Assembly: GCA_003218475.1 (NCBI GenBank)
Contig: QHNR01000132.1
Coordinates: forward strand, 1-58,051
Direction: 5' to 3'
Source of the DNA: Verrucomicrobiota bacterium
Lineage (GTDB): Bacteria; Verrucomicrobiota; Verrucomicrobiia; Chthoniobacterales; UBA10450
Length of the DNA: 58,051 nucleotides
Under the pieces are notes generated by a model. The model made no database searches, was not told the DNA's origin, and saw nothing but the letters and a program-made list of their open reading frames with translations. The position numbers were made by a program, and so were the translations under genes. How positions within the stretch are numbered: position 1 is the first letter of the stretch; every line of letters begins with the position of its first letter. Positions 15,758-25,263 of the stretch are shown piece after piece.

Positions 15758-17051
15758 TTTTCCTAGCGAAGCCATTGCTGGAGCGCGAGACCTCCGTGAT
15801 CGAAGCGCGAAGGGCTTCCACGGCTTTGCTTAACTGAGCCATGGTGATGCACAAGGGCGGCATCAGAACGACCACATTCCTAATTGGTCTGGTTAGCAGG
15901 CCATGACGCCGCGCTTCGATGCAAACGGCCGCGGCCATTTCGGTTCGCACTGTCTCTATTCCGGCAATAAATCCGCATTGGCGAACCTCCTTCACGCCAG
16001 GAAGCCCCTTTAAGCTGGCAAGTGCCGAGCTCAGATACCGGATTTTCGACTGCAAGGCTTCCAGAACGCCCTCGTTTTCAAACACCTCCAGACTGGCTTT
16101 GGCTGCCGCGCAGCCGAGGGCATTTCCCGTGTAGCTATGGCCGTAGGCAAGCGCTTTACCGTCGGCCACGGAGCCATCGAAAGCGGAAAACAGTTTTTCA
16201 GAGATCAAAGTAATAGCAAGCGGAAGATACCCGCCCGTCAAACCTTTACCTAAAACCATCATATCCGGAGTTACACCTTCATGTTCACAGGCAAACATTC
16301 GGCCTGTTCGGCCAAAGCCGGTCATGACCTCGTCAACGATCAACAGCGTATCAGTCCGACTGCACCAGTCGCGAACGGCTCGTAATGTGCCGGAGGGCCA
16401 AAGGCGCATCCCGGCGGCCCCCTGAATAAGCGGCTCGATAACGACGGCAGCAATCTTTGCGATCTCGCCTGGGGCAAGCGCCTCCAGCGCGTTGATATCC
16501 GGAACTTGCATGGTAGGAAAGTCCCAGCGAGGCGATCTAGTTTGAAACATCGCCGCGGCACCCAGACTCGCTGCACCTGCAGTATCGCCATGATAGCCGC
16601 TTCGAAAAGCGATAAACCGATGCCTTTTCGAGCGGCGCAGCTGCCAGTATTGATCGGCGACCCGCAAAGCGACCTCGATTCCGGTTGAGCCATCATCAGA
16701 GAAAAAAACTCTGTACAAGGGCGTGCTCGAGAAAAGCGCCAGGATCGCGCGCGCGAGCTCGATGGCCGCCGGATTCGTGAATCCCAAAAACGAGGTATGT
16801 GCCACCAGGTCGAGTTGGCGGCAGATGGCTGCGTTGATATGCGGGTGATTATGGCCGTGGATGTTTGTCCATATCGACGAATTGCCATCTATGTATTCGC
16901 GGCCTCTGCTATCACACAGCAATGCGCCACGGCCCTCAACCAAAACCAGTGGTTCATGCTCGGCAGCGCACCATTCCCGCATGTCGGTAAACGGATGCCA
17001 GACGAACTGCTTATCTGCCTCAATTAGCTCTTTAGTATTCCAGTCACTCAT
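15735..17051 (-). CDS. bioA: Adenosylmethionine-8-amino-7-oxononanoate aminotransferase
   Basis: PLP-dependent biotin-synthesis enzyme that transfers the amino group of SAM to 8-amino-7-oxononanoate. Seen: WHPFTDMREW near the N-terminus (the WHPFT signature of BioA), the GYHGDT segment, DEVMTGFGRTG with the PLP-ring aspartate, and the Schiff-base lysine in VLGKGLTGGYLPLA. The length of 438 residues is usual. No other biotin genes are in this window. A partial copy of its own first codons lies just upstream, at 17118-17154. Confidence 0.95.
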   Translation of the reverse strand: MSDWNTKELIEADKQFVWHPFTDMREWCAAEHEPLVLVEGRGALLCDSRGREYIDGNSSIWTNIHGHNHPHINAAICRQLDLVAHTSFLGFTNPAAIELARAILALFSSTPLYRVFFSDDGSTGIEVALRVADQYWQLRRSKRHRFIAFRSGYHGDTAGAASLGAAAMFQTRSPRWDFPTMQVPDINALEALAPGEIAKIAAVVIEPLIQGAAGMRLWPSGTLRAVRDWCSRTDTLLIVDEVMTGFGRTGRMFACEHEGVTPDMMVLGKGLTGGYLPLAITLISEKLFSAFDGSVADGKALAYGHSYTGNALGCAAAKASLEVFENEGVLEALQSKIRYLSSALASLKGLPGVKEVRQCGFIAGIETVRTEMAAAVCIEARRHGLLTRPIRNVVVLMPPLCITMAQLSKAVEALRASITEVSRSSNGFARKNVEEITA

Positions 17052-17154
17052 AGCGTCTAGGTCGGATTAGTTTCTCCCTGCAGGAAAAACCACCCCGTAG
17101 CCTTGGCAAAGGCGGGTCCGCCTCGATTAGCTCTTCCGTATTCCACTTAGTCAT
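17044..17154 (-). other. Vestigial duplicate of the bioA 5' end, forming a 36-codon leader ORF
   Basis: From ATG at 17154 the frame reads MTKWNTEELIEAD, nearly the same as the bioA start MSDWNTKELIEAD. It then diverges and ends at a TGA overlapping the bioA start (ATGAGTGA). It looks like insertion of about 65 bp of foreign sequence with duplication of the first 13 codons. It could affect bioA translation. Confidence 0.55.
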
Positions 17155-17163
17155 AATTGCTTT

Positions 17164-17218
17164 TGGAGTGCGGCGACATGTCGCCGCTTTCAAAGCGCAG
17201 ACATGTCTGCGCACTCCA
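17164..17218. repeat. Palindromic repeat TGGAGTGC...GCACTCCA
   Basis: The ends are inverted (TGGAGTGC / GCACTCCA). Inside are two hairpins of different sequence, GGCGACATGTCGCC and GCAGACATGTCTGC, sharing the central ACATGT. Located upstream of bioA. Confidence 0.75.
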
Positions 17219-17255
17219 CAAGATCAGGCCTCTATCACGGATGTTATGTCGACAT

Positions 17256-17516
17256 TCACTCATCGCCGCGTTGCTCTTGGATTAGTTTCTCAATCGACGC
17301 AACGTCTTCGGCCGAAGCCCGCCGTCGCTGATATTTTCGCACGAGAATTTCTTTTAACGCTAACAAGTCCTCCAGCAACGGTCGCTCGTAATAGGTCCAG
17401 TCAAGATCGCCCCCAGCCTTTGCTTGGAACCGCCACGCGCCGCCAAACTTCGTGACCCGTACTTCGCGTTTTCTCCCATCCTCATTTCTGTCGGTCCATA
17501 TATGTTGACTCGACAT
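17256..17516 (-). CDS. Small protein of unknown function
   Basis: 86 residues: MSSQHIWTDRNEDGRKREVR, then KFGGAWRFQAKAGGDLDWTY and a C-terminal helical half (LLALKEILVRKYQRRRA, then VASIEKLIQEQRG). It is soluble, with a beta hairpin followed by helices. It is divergent from the CPBP protease gene, with 26 bases between their starts, so they share a promoter region. No function recognised, but the codon pattern is convincing. Confidence 0.65.
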   Translation of the reverse strand: MSSQHIWTDRNEDGRKREVRVTKFGGAWRFQAKAGGDLDWTYYERPLLEDLLALKEILVRKYQRRRASAEDVASIEKLIQEQRGDE

Positions 17517-17542
17517 TGCGGTAAGACCTTACATTAGCAGGC

Positions 17543-18424
17543 TTGAAAGACGTAGCTAAACTGGCTCTCTATTTCATCTTCGTCGTCATCGTTGGAGCGC
17601 TCTTTGCTCCATTTCTGTTTTGGTCCGCGCAATCTGTTGCAGTGCACGGCGTGTTGTCGTTTCTGGCAAGGTACGATTTCGAAACGTTCTTTCATCGCGC
17701 CCTTCTCATCGCTGCCGCCCTCTTACTCTGGCCCTTTCTGCGCATCAGCCAGGTGCGCGGCATGTCTGATCTGGCTCTTGCGCCTAATCGGCGTTGGGAC
17801 CGCGATCTCTGCGCTGGCGCCTTTCTGTCGGTGATTCCCCTGCTCTGTTGTGGTGCGCTCCTCATTGCATTTCATGTTTATTCATTTCGGCACGTCTTTG
17901 CCTGGTCGCGCTTCGGTAAGGTGCTTGCTGCTTCAATCGCCGTTCCATTCATTGAAGAGTGGTTCTTTCGCGGAATCGTCTTGGGCGTTTTACTTAGGAC
18001 AGGTCGAAAGTACATGCCGATCCTTGCCGTTTCCGCGCTCTTTGCAGCGGTGCACTTTTTGAAAGCCCCGGAACAAACAACGGCCGTCGTGACATGGAGC
18101 TCAGGCTTGAATTCGATTGCCCATTCACTTGGGCGAGTTGGCGACCCAATGATGGTGGCGTCGGCGTTTGTTACGTTGTTTGTTATCGGCTGCATTCTCG
18201 GGGATGCGCGCGTGCTGACGCGTTCCTTATGGCTGTCGATTGGTCTTCATGCTGGATGGATCTTCGGGAGCGGGACCTTCAGCTTGCTGGCGCATCAGAA
18301 AGCGCTTGCCCTCCCATGGCTAGGGAAGAATCTGCTTGTTGGAATTATTCCGCTTGGCGTAGCCACATTCACTTGTGTAGTAATGCGAATCTGGCTGAAA
18401 TATGATCGCGCTTCAAAAGTTTGA
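17543..18424 (+). CDS. CPBP-family intramembrane metalloprotease
   Basis: 293 residues with about seven membrane segments. The glutamate motif EEWFFRG (EExxxR) is near residue 140, followed by AAVHFLKAP with the second metal ligand and LHAGWIFGSG with the third. These are the CPBP (CaaX protease / bacteriocin-processing, Abi) signatures. The start is TTG at 17543. Its 3' end overlaps comF by 23 bases. The substrate is unknown. Confidence 0.85.
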   Translation: MKDVAKLALYFIFVVIVGALFAPFLFWSAQSVAVHGVLSFLARYDFETFFHRALLIAAALLLWPFLRISQVRGMSDLALAPNRRWDRDLCAGAFLSVIPLLCCGALLIAFHVYSFRHVFAWSRFGKVLAASIAVPFIEEWFFRGIVLGVLLRTGRKYMPILAVSALFAAVHFLKAPEQTTAVVTWSSGLNSIAHSLGRVGDPMMVASAFVTLFVIGCILGDARVLTRSLWLSIGLHAGWIFGSGTFSLLAHQKALALPWLGKNLLVGIIPLGVATFTCVVMRIWLKYDRASKV

Positions 18425-19130
18425 CCTACTGAAAGCGGCCGTTTCGCTTCTCTATCCACCGGTTTGCACAATCTGCGGGAGAAACATTCGAGCTGACGAG
18501 TACCTATGCGATCAATGCGAAACAAAAGCCGTTCGGATCGTCGCGCCACTTTGCCAGAAATGCTCGGAACCGTTCGAGGGTTCTATCACCAACACCTTTG
18601 CCTGTGCCAACTGTGCCCATCGCACGATTTACTTCGACGCAGCCGTGTCCGCATACCGCGGTCGCGGTATCGTTCGCCAGATCATCCACGAATTTAAATA
18701 CGGTCGCCAAATTCATCTGCGCCATCTTGTAGCGCGTTGGCTCAACTGTGCGCTGGACGATGAACGACTTCGCCAAAGCCACTTCGATGTAATCGTGCCG
18801 GTGCCGCTTCATCCGACGCGGCAACGAGAACGCGGATTTAATCAGGCTGGCCTGCTCGCAGAATTGCTAAGCGCGCAAACCTCGATTCCTTGCAAACCGC
18901 TGCTTGAACGCACCCGCTACACCACCACACAAACCGCGCTTGATCGGTCCGAGCGCATGGAAAATTTGCATAACGCATTCCGTTTACGAAAAAACGCGAA
19001 CGTGCGAAGTTTGCGCGTGTTGTTAGTCGACGATGTTCTTACCACCGGCTCTACATTGAACGAGTGCGCGCGGATTTTGAAACGCGGGGGCGCGTTCTCC
19101 GTCCACGCGGTCACGGCGGCGCGCGCATAA
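18402..19130 (+). CDS. comF: ComF-family phosphoribosyltransferase-like protein
   Basis: 242 residues. An N-terminal zinc-ribbon (CTICGRNI, CDQCE, CQKCSE, CANCAHR) is followed by a type I PRTase domain with the PRPP loop VLLVDDVLTTGSTL near residue 206. It also has VPVPLHPTRQRERGFNQA, typical of ComF. In competent bacteria ComF helps DNA uptake or recombination; here the role is inferred only. It overlaps the upstream protease gene and is four bases from accD, so it is probably in one transcript with them. Confidence 0.9.
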   Translation: MIALQKFDLLKAAVSLLYPPVCTICGRNIRADEYLCDQCETKAVRIVAPLCQKCSEPFEGSITNTFACANCAHRTIYFDAAVSAYRGRGIVRQIIHEFKYGRQIHLRHLVARWLNCALDDERLRQSHFDVIVPVPLHPTRQRERGFNQAGLLAELLSAQTSIPCKPLLERTRYTTTQTALDRSERMENLHNAFRLRKNANVRSLRVLLVDDVLTTGSTLNECARILKRGGAFSVHAVTAARA

Positions 19131-19134
19131 GTCC

Positions 19135-19980
19135 ATGGCAATCTTCAAGAAGCCAGCAATCAAGGCGGAGGCCGGCAAGAAGCGAGAAATTCCGCGGGGT
19201 CTTTTTCAGAAGTGCCCCGGCTGCTCAGAAGTCGTGCCAGAAACCGAGCTGGCGCAAAATCAACGTGTCTGTCCCCGCTGCGACTATCACTTTGCGGAGC
19301 CTGCTAAGGAGAGGATTCAGAACCTGCTCGACCCGGACACATTTGTAGAAATGGACGCCGACTTGAAATCGGTGGACGTCTTGCGTTTTCAGGGAATGGC
19401 TACGTATAAAGATCGGCTCAAGAAATACCGGGAGAGCACGGGGCTGCTCGACGCTGTGATCAGTGGGTATGGAATTCTCGAGGGCTACAAGGTCGCGATC
19501 GCAGTGATGGATTTCGGTTTCCTCGCTGCGACGATGGGATCAGTCGTTGGCGAGAAAATCACGCGCACGATTGAATATGGCACTGCCCAGCGCTGCGCGG
19601 TCATAATCGTCGCTGCTTCCGGCGGCGCGCGCATGTACGAAGGAATGTTGAGCTTGATGCAGATGGCAAAAACGAGCGGCGCGCTTGCGCAACACGCCCA
19701 GGAACGGCTCCCATATATTTCGGTTCTTACAAACCCGACCACTGCAGGAGTCATGGCCAGCTTTGCGTCGCTAGGCGACGTGATTATTGCTGAGCCCAAA
19801 AGCATGATCGGTTTCGCAGGGCCGCGTGTGATCAAAGAAACCACTCATCAAGAATTGCCAGAAAGATTTCAAACCGCTGAATTTCTCCAGGAGCATGGCC
19901 TGATCGATATGATCGTGCACCGCAAAAAAATGCGAGAGCAGATTAGTCAATTGCTCGGTTACTTTGCCGTGACGCCGTGA
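19135..19980 (+). CDS. accD: Acetyl-CoA carboxylase carboxyltransferase subunit beta
   Basis: 281 residues. An N-terminal four-cysteine zinc ribbon (CPGCSE and CPRCDY) is followed by the crotonase-fold carboxyltransferase domain, with GGARMYEG (GGARMxEG signature) and TNPTTAGVMASFA near residue 202. AccD pairs with AccA to carboxylate acetyl-CoA for fatty acid synthesis. Its stop overlaps the folC GTG start (GTGA), the classic accD-folC arrangement seen in many bacteria. Confidence 0.96.
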   Translation: MAIFKKPAIKAEAGKKREIPRGLFQKCPGCSEVVPETELAQNQRVCPRCDYHFAEPAKERIQNLLDPDTFVEMDADLKSVDVLRFQGMATYKDRLKKYRESTGLLDAVISGYGILEGYKVAIAVMDFGFLAATMGSVVGEKITRTIEYGTAQRCAVIIVAASGGARMYEGMLSLMQMAKTSGALAQHAQERLPYISVLTNPTTAGVMASFASLGDVIIAEPKSMIGFAGPRVIKETTHQELPERFQTAEFLQEHGLIDMIVHRKKMREQISQLLGYFAVTP

Positions 19981-21293
19981 ATGTGGGAGGGGCCTCAGTG
20001 CCGCGACCTCCTCCAACATACAAAGAGGCGCTCGCCTGGCTTTACAGCCTCCAGCGCTTCGGGATCAAACTCGGGCTGGAAAATACTCGGCGTTTGTTGG
20101 ACGAATTATCAAGGAGCGGCGGCTTCCAAGCCGCCGTGGGCGATCTGGAGATCGCCCTTCCTTGGAAAGTTATCCACGTCGCAGGAACAAACGGCAAAGG
20201 CTCCGTTTGCGCTATGATCGATTCGATTTGTCGCGTGCGAGGATATCGCACCGGGCTTTTTACGTCCCCTCACCTCATCACGTTTCGGGAGCGCATTCGC
20301 GCGAACGGCGAAATGATTTCCGAGGAGGCGGCTGCCGACGGTTTGACCACGATTCGCAATCTGGTCGCGGATTGGGATCCGCATCCGACATTTTTCGAAG
20401 TCACGACCGCGCTCGCGTTGAAATATTTTTCCGAAACAAACATCGACGTGGCCATTCTTGAGACCGGCTTGGGCGGACGCCTCGATGCGACCAACGCCGT
20501 CCAGTCTGATGTCTCAGTTATTACACAAATCGACTTTGATCATGAGGAATGGCTGGGAAACACGCTCGCTGAAATCGCCACTGAAAAAGCGGGAATTATT
20601 AAGCCCCGAATTCCTGTTGTCTGTGCGCCGCAGCGACCCGAAGCCGAAAAGGTGATTCGCGCGCGAGCCGCTGACTGCGAAGCGCCACTGCAATTTGTAA
20701 CTGAATCGTACGACGGTTCGCCAATTGCATTGCGTGGCCACTACCAAAAACAGAACGCCGCGGTGGCAATCGCTGCACTGCGCGCGGCCAAGGCATGTCC
20801 TGAGCTTAGCCGAAGGATCGACGTCGACGACTCAGCAATTGCGCGTGGACTTGTCACTATCGATTGGCCCGCTCGTTTTCAGACGTGGGACGACCGTACA
20901 ATCATCGATGGCGCGCATAACCCCGCTGCCGCACGCGCGCTCGCCGAAACGTGGCGTGAAGTTTTTGGCGATCAGAAAGCGACACTCGTCCTCGCAGTTC
21001 TTTCCGACAAAAATTTGCGCGGAATTTGCGGAGCGCTGGCGCCGATTACAGACTCCGTGATCCTCCCCAGAATCCGTAGTGAACGCGCAGCCGCGCCAGA
21101 AGCGTTAGCAAAAGTCTTATCCAACATCACTCCAACACTCCCCTGCTCCATCGCTCCAACTGTTCGTAAAGCCCTCAATCTCGCGCACGCGAAACGGAAT
21201 CCGATCTTGGTCACCGGCTCTCTCCATTTCGCAGGCGAGGTTTTAGCGCATCTGAGCGGTGAACCCGGCGCCTTCGAAGAATGCGCGCAGTGA
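19977..21293 (+). CDS. folC: Folylpolyglutamate synthase / dihydrofolate synthase
   Basis: 438 residues. The GTG start overlaps the accD stop. VIHVAGTNGKGS is the P-loop, followed by FTSPHL, LETGLGGRLDATN and the C-terminal IIDGAHNPAAA motif of Mur-ligase-like enzymes. It adds glutamate to dihydropteroate or folates. Between LLDELSR and the P-loop segment lies an in-frame palindromic repeat of about 53 bp (20111-20163) that family members normally lack. A later stretch, PELSRR (near 20805), may also derive from a repeat. Confidence 0.95.
   Translation: MNVGGASVPRPPPTYKEALAWLYSLQRFGIKLGLENTRRLLDELSRSGGFQAAVGDLEIALPWKVIHVAGTNGKGSVCAMIDSICRVRGYRTGLFTSPHLITFRERIRANGEMISEEAAADGLTTIRNLVADWDPHPTFFEVTTALALKYFSETNIDVAILETGLGGRLDATNAVQSDVSVITQIDFDHEEWLGNTLAEIATEKAGIIKPRIPVVCAPQRPEAEKVIRARAADCEAPLQFVTESYDGSPIALRGHYQKQNAAVAIAALRAAKACPELSRRIDVDDSAIARGLVTIDWPARFQTWDDRTIIDGAHNPAAARALAETWREVFGDQKATLVLAVLSDKNLRGICGALAPITDSVILPRIRSERAAAPEALAKVLSNITPTLPCSIAPTVRKALNLAHAKRNPILVTGSLHFAGEVLAHLSGEPGAFEECAQ
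20111..20163. repeat. In-frame palindromic repeat inside folC
   Basis: AAGG...CCTT ends enclose two hairpins, GGCGGCTTccAAGCCGCC and GGGCGATCtggaGATCGCCC. The architecture (two hairpins within GGAG/CTCC-like ends) matches the free-standing repeat at 17164-17218. It translates to about 17 extra residues ahead of the P-loop. Confidence 0.7.
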
Positions 21294-21310
21294 ATCGCGC
21301 GACCGCGCGG

Positions 21311-21466
21311 CTCTGGGGAGCACAGGCTGCCAGCCTGTAGTTCGCGGCAGCTTGCCGCGAACCTGGTCTTCTCGCAGTGGCGTTGGATTAGCGACTTTGC
21401 GCTACGCGCAAATTGCATTTGGCCAGCGGGCAAATGCTACAGACTGGCAGCCTGTGCTCCCCAGAG
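21311..21466. repeat. MITE-like palindromic element, CTGGGGAGCACAGGCTG family, copy 1
   Basis: Outer ends CTCTGGGGAGCACAGGCTGC / GCAGCCTGTGCTCCCCAGAG are inverted repeats. Internal hairpins are GTTCGCGGCAGCTTGCCGCGAAC, TTTGCGCtacGCGCAAA and a third GCATTTG pair. It fills the gap between the folC and metG stops and abuts the metG stop codon exactly. It may act as a bidirectional terminator. Confidence 0.85.
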
Positions 21467-23050
<1,584 letters not shown>

Positions 23051-23110
23051 TTGTGCGGACACACTGCCCAACGAACCGCTGTAGAGCAAGCGCCTCGCTT
23101 GATTGTTGCG

Positions 23111-23221
23111 CGGAAGATAGGCTTCCAGCCTGTCATGGCAGACGGCATCTTGCCTGTAGGATCCAGCAACCGACAGGCTGGGAAGCCTGTCTTCCGAGAC
23201 AGCCAAGATGGCTATCTTCCG
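23111..23221. repeat. Palindromic repeat CGGAAGATAG...CTATCTTCCG
   Basis: Perfect 10-base inverted ends with inner GGCTTCCAGCCTGT / ACAGGCTGGGAAGCC pairing. Located between metG and the secreted-protein gene downstream on the plus strand. A partial relative with the tail GCAGCCTATCTTCCC is at 50783-50850. Confidence 0.75.
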
Positions 23222-23231
23222 TTCGGTCCCT

Positions 23232-23735
23232 CTACGAAACGGGCACTCTTTTCCAAACGCCGTTTTCTTCCTTCCAGTTGTAGAGCGGCTTGCCGTTGAT
23301 CTTGTGGACGGAAGTTTGTGTGACGCTCAATTGTTTCGGCCGGAGGGCCATGAGGAAATCAATGTCATAGGTTTTGCCATCGATACCTTTCATATCGACG
23401 CAGGCGAAGTACTTGTCCCCACCGAGACTGGAGAGGCGATCATCATGGATCTTGATCAAATCGAGCGCGAGATCTCTGCCTCGATTCCGGACATGAAACT
23501 TTTTGTCGGGCGATTTTCCGGCAGAGGTGTCGATGTATTTCTTAAGTCCGCCAGAAATATCGGTCTTGCTCACTGCCATGGTCTGGGTGGCGGTTCGCGC
23601 GGCGCTCGTAGTTGTTTGTGGCAATTGTTGGAGCTGCGGTTGCTGTGGCGGGCCAGGATGTTCGCTGGCGAATACTGCGATAGCCGATGCGAGCAGCAAG
23701 GAAACGGATATAGCGATAGCAAGTCGTGTGATCAT
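23232..23735 (-). CDS. Secreted protein of unknown function, paralog of 41300-41797
   Basis: 167 residues with signal peptide MITRLAIAISVSLLLASAI, then a Gln/Pro/Thr-rich linker and a conserved domain of about 100 residues: KKFHVRNRGRDLALDLIKIH, KYFACVDMKG, KTYDIDFLMAL, GKPLYNWKEENGVW. The same domain is found almost intact in the gene at 41300. A single conserved Cys lies in YFACVD. Probably periplasmic. Function not recognised. Confidence 0.75.
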   Translation of the reverse strand: MITRLAIAISVSLLLASAIAVFASEHPGPPQQPQLQQLPQTTTSAARTATQTMAVSKTDISGGLKKYIDTSAGKSPDKKFHVRNRGRDLALDLIKIHDDRLSSLGGDKYFACVDMKGIDGKTYDIDFLMALRPKQLSVTQTSVHKINGKPLYNWKEENGVWKRVPVS

Positions 23736-23780
23736 AGGTTCCGCCGTTTCATAAACCTCATCCCGAGCGGATCAAGAATT

Positions 23781-23840
23781 TTGTAGGGCATTCGCCGCGG
23801 CGAATGCCAACCCAAGGCGTTTCACAGAAACGCCCTACAA
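23781..23840. repeat. 60-bp palindromic element, GTAGGGCG family, copy 2
   Basis: Ends TTGTAGGGC / GCCCTACAA; inner palindromes GCATTCGCCGCGGCGAATGC and GGCGTTTcacagAAACGCC. Same length as the copy at 1696-1755 but with different stem sequences. Confidence 0.8.
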
Positions 23841-23891
23841 CGATCACCGGAATTGATTCGCGGTGACGCCGCTTACTTTATATGATGGCTC

Positions 23892-25019
23892 TTACTCCAT
23901 GTGGGCAAGCATCTTCGGCCCGCCGGTTCTGAAAAACCGGACGAGAAGAAGCGCAGCGATGGCCAGGAAAATGATGTTCAGCACAGCCGTGTAATTGAAG
24001 CTGATAGACATTTCGGCGATCTGAGCGCTGCGTTGAGAAGGGATTAGTCCCAGCCGCTCAAAAAGCAATTCGATTACCAGCGCGGCAGAAACCATCGCAA
24101 TATAAAAAACAGTCACAATAACTCCGGCGACTTTCCAGCCGTAATACTTGCGGTAGATATCGATGATCGGGAGGACGATCAGGTCGGCGTAGACGAATGC
24201 GATGACGCCGCCAAAGCTAATGCCGCCGTTCCAAAGCACTGCCGCCAGGGGAACGTTGCCTACCGAACAAACGAATGAAAAGACAGCGACGATTGGCCCG
24301 ATGATTGGTCCCCAAATCTTTGCGGCGACTGGATGCGTGACCAGAAAGAATTTCTGCCAAAAATCTGGCGGCACCCAGGCAGCCAATGCGCCTGCGATAA
24401 GCAAACCTGCGGCGATATCCTTCCACACTGCCGCTAAATCCATAACAAAGTAATGGCTCGTGGCGGTGAAGCCCTCGTTCGACGTGATTCGCTGCCGGAG
24501 CGAGCCTTCCGTCACGCTCATATCCATTTCGGCGTGACCTTCCATTTTGCCTTTGAGTCCCCTCTCCGCTTGTGCGCGCGCTTCGGCAGCGAGTCCTTGT
24601 GACAGAAACATTCTGAATAGCACCGCCATCAGCATGACCATCAAAAGGCCGCCGAAGAATTCAGCAGCAGCAAACTGCCAGCCCATCAGAACGATGATGA
24701 TAATGGTCAGCTCAGCGACCAAGTTCGTGGATGCAAGCTGGAACGCCATCGCTGCGGTGAAGTTCGCGCCTTTGCGAAAAATTGAGCGTGCCAGCGCAAC
24801 AGCCGCGTACGAACAAGAGGACGACGCCGCGCCGAGGGCGCACGCAATCGCAAGGCTTTTTGAAGAATCATCGGGCAACACTTTAGTCATTTCGCTTTTA
24901 GAAACGACTGCCTGCACAACGGCCGACAAACCGAAGCCGAGAATGAGCGGCCACAAAATTTCCCAGAACATGGCAAACGCCATCCACAGCGCATGGCCAA
25001 GAGCGGTGACAATGTCCAT
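23892..25019 (-). CDS. ArsP/DUF318-family permease
   Basis: About 375 residues with eight or more membrane helices. It carries the permease (PF03773-type) signatures GAASSSCSYAAVALARS in the first half and CSVGNVPLAAVLWNGG in the second, each with a cysteine in a membrane hairpin. The central loop is hydrophilic with His and Met (GHAEMDMS). Characterised ArsP members export trivalent organoarsenicals; others of this family have unknown cargo. The ATG at 25019 (MDIVTALGH) is preferred to 25040. The arsenic-related genes further right make arsenic a fair guess, but they are over 20 kb away. Confidence 0.8.
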   Translation of the reverse strand: MDIVTALGHALWMAFAMFWEILWPLILGFGLSAVVQAVVSKSEMTKVLPDDSSKSLAIACALGAASSSCSYAAVALARSIFRKGANFTAAMAFQLASTNLVAELTIIIIVLMGWQFAAAEFFGGLLMVMLMAVLFRMFLSQGLAAEARAQAERGLKGKMEGHAEMDMSVTEGSLRQRITSNEGFTATSHYFVMDLAAVWKDIAAGLLIAGALAAWVPPDFWQKFFLVTHPVAAKIWGPIIGPIVAVFSFVCSVGNVPLAAVLWNGGISFGGVIAFVYADLIVLPIIDIYRKYYGWKVAGVIVTVFYIAMVSAALVIELLFERLGLIPSQRSAQIAEMSISFNYTAVLNIIFLAIAALLLVRFFRTGGPKMLAHME

Positions 25020-25117
25020 TTTGTAGCCGAATCTCCCCAAAAGTCGTGCGCGACGTTTATAGAATGCCGAAATCGGGATGTCGAATTGTGAAACTCAAAG
25101 AGTTCAACGCGATTGAT

Positions 25118-25260
25118 TCTGGGGAGCACAGGCTGCCAGCCTGTAGTTGCCGGCAACCCTGCCGGCAACATCTTCGTCACCGGATTCCGAAATTACACTG
25201 AAATTACCCGGTCTCGGCAAGCTGCCGAGACCTACAGGCTAGCAGCCTGTGCTGCCCAGA
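25118..25260. repeat. MITE-like palindromic element, CTGGGGAGCACAGGCTG family, copy 2
   Basis: Ends TCTGGGGAGCACAGGCTGCC / AGCAGCCTGTGCTGCCCAGA. Internal hairpins GTTGCCGGCAaccCTGCCGGCAAC and GGTCTCGGCAagCTGCCGAGACC. It ends three bases before the aldolase stop codon. Confidence 0.85.
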
Positions 25261-25263
25261 TCG

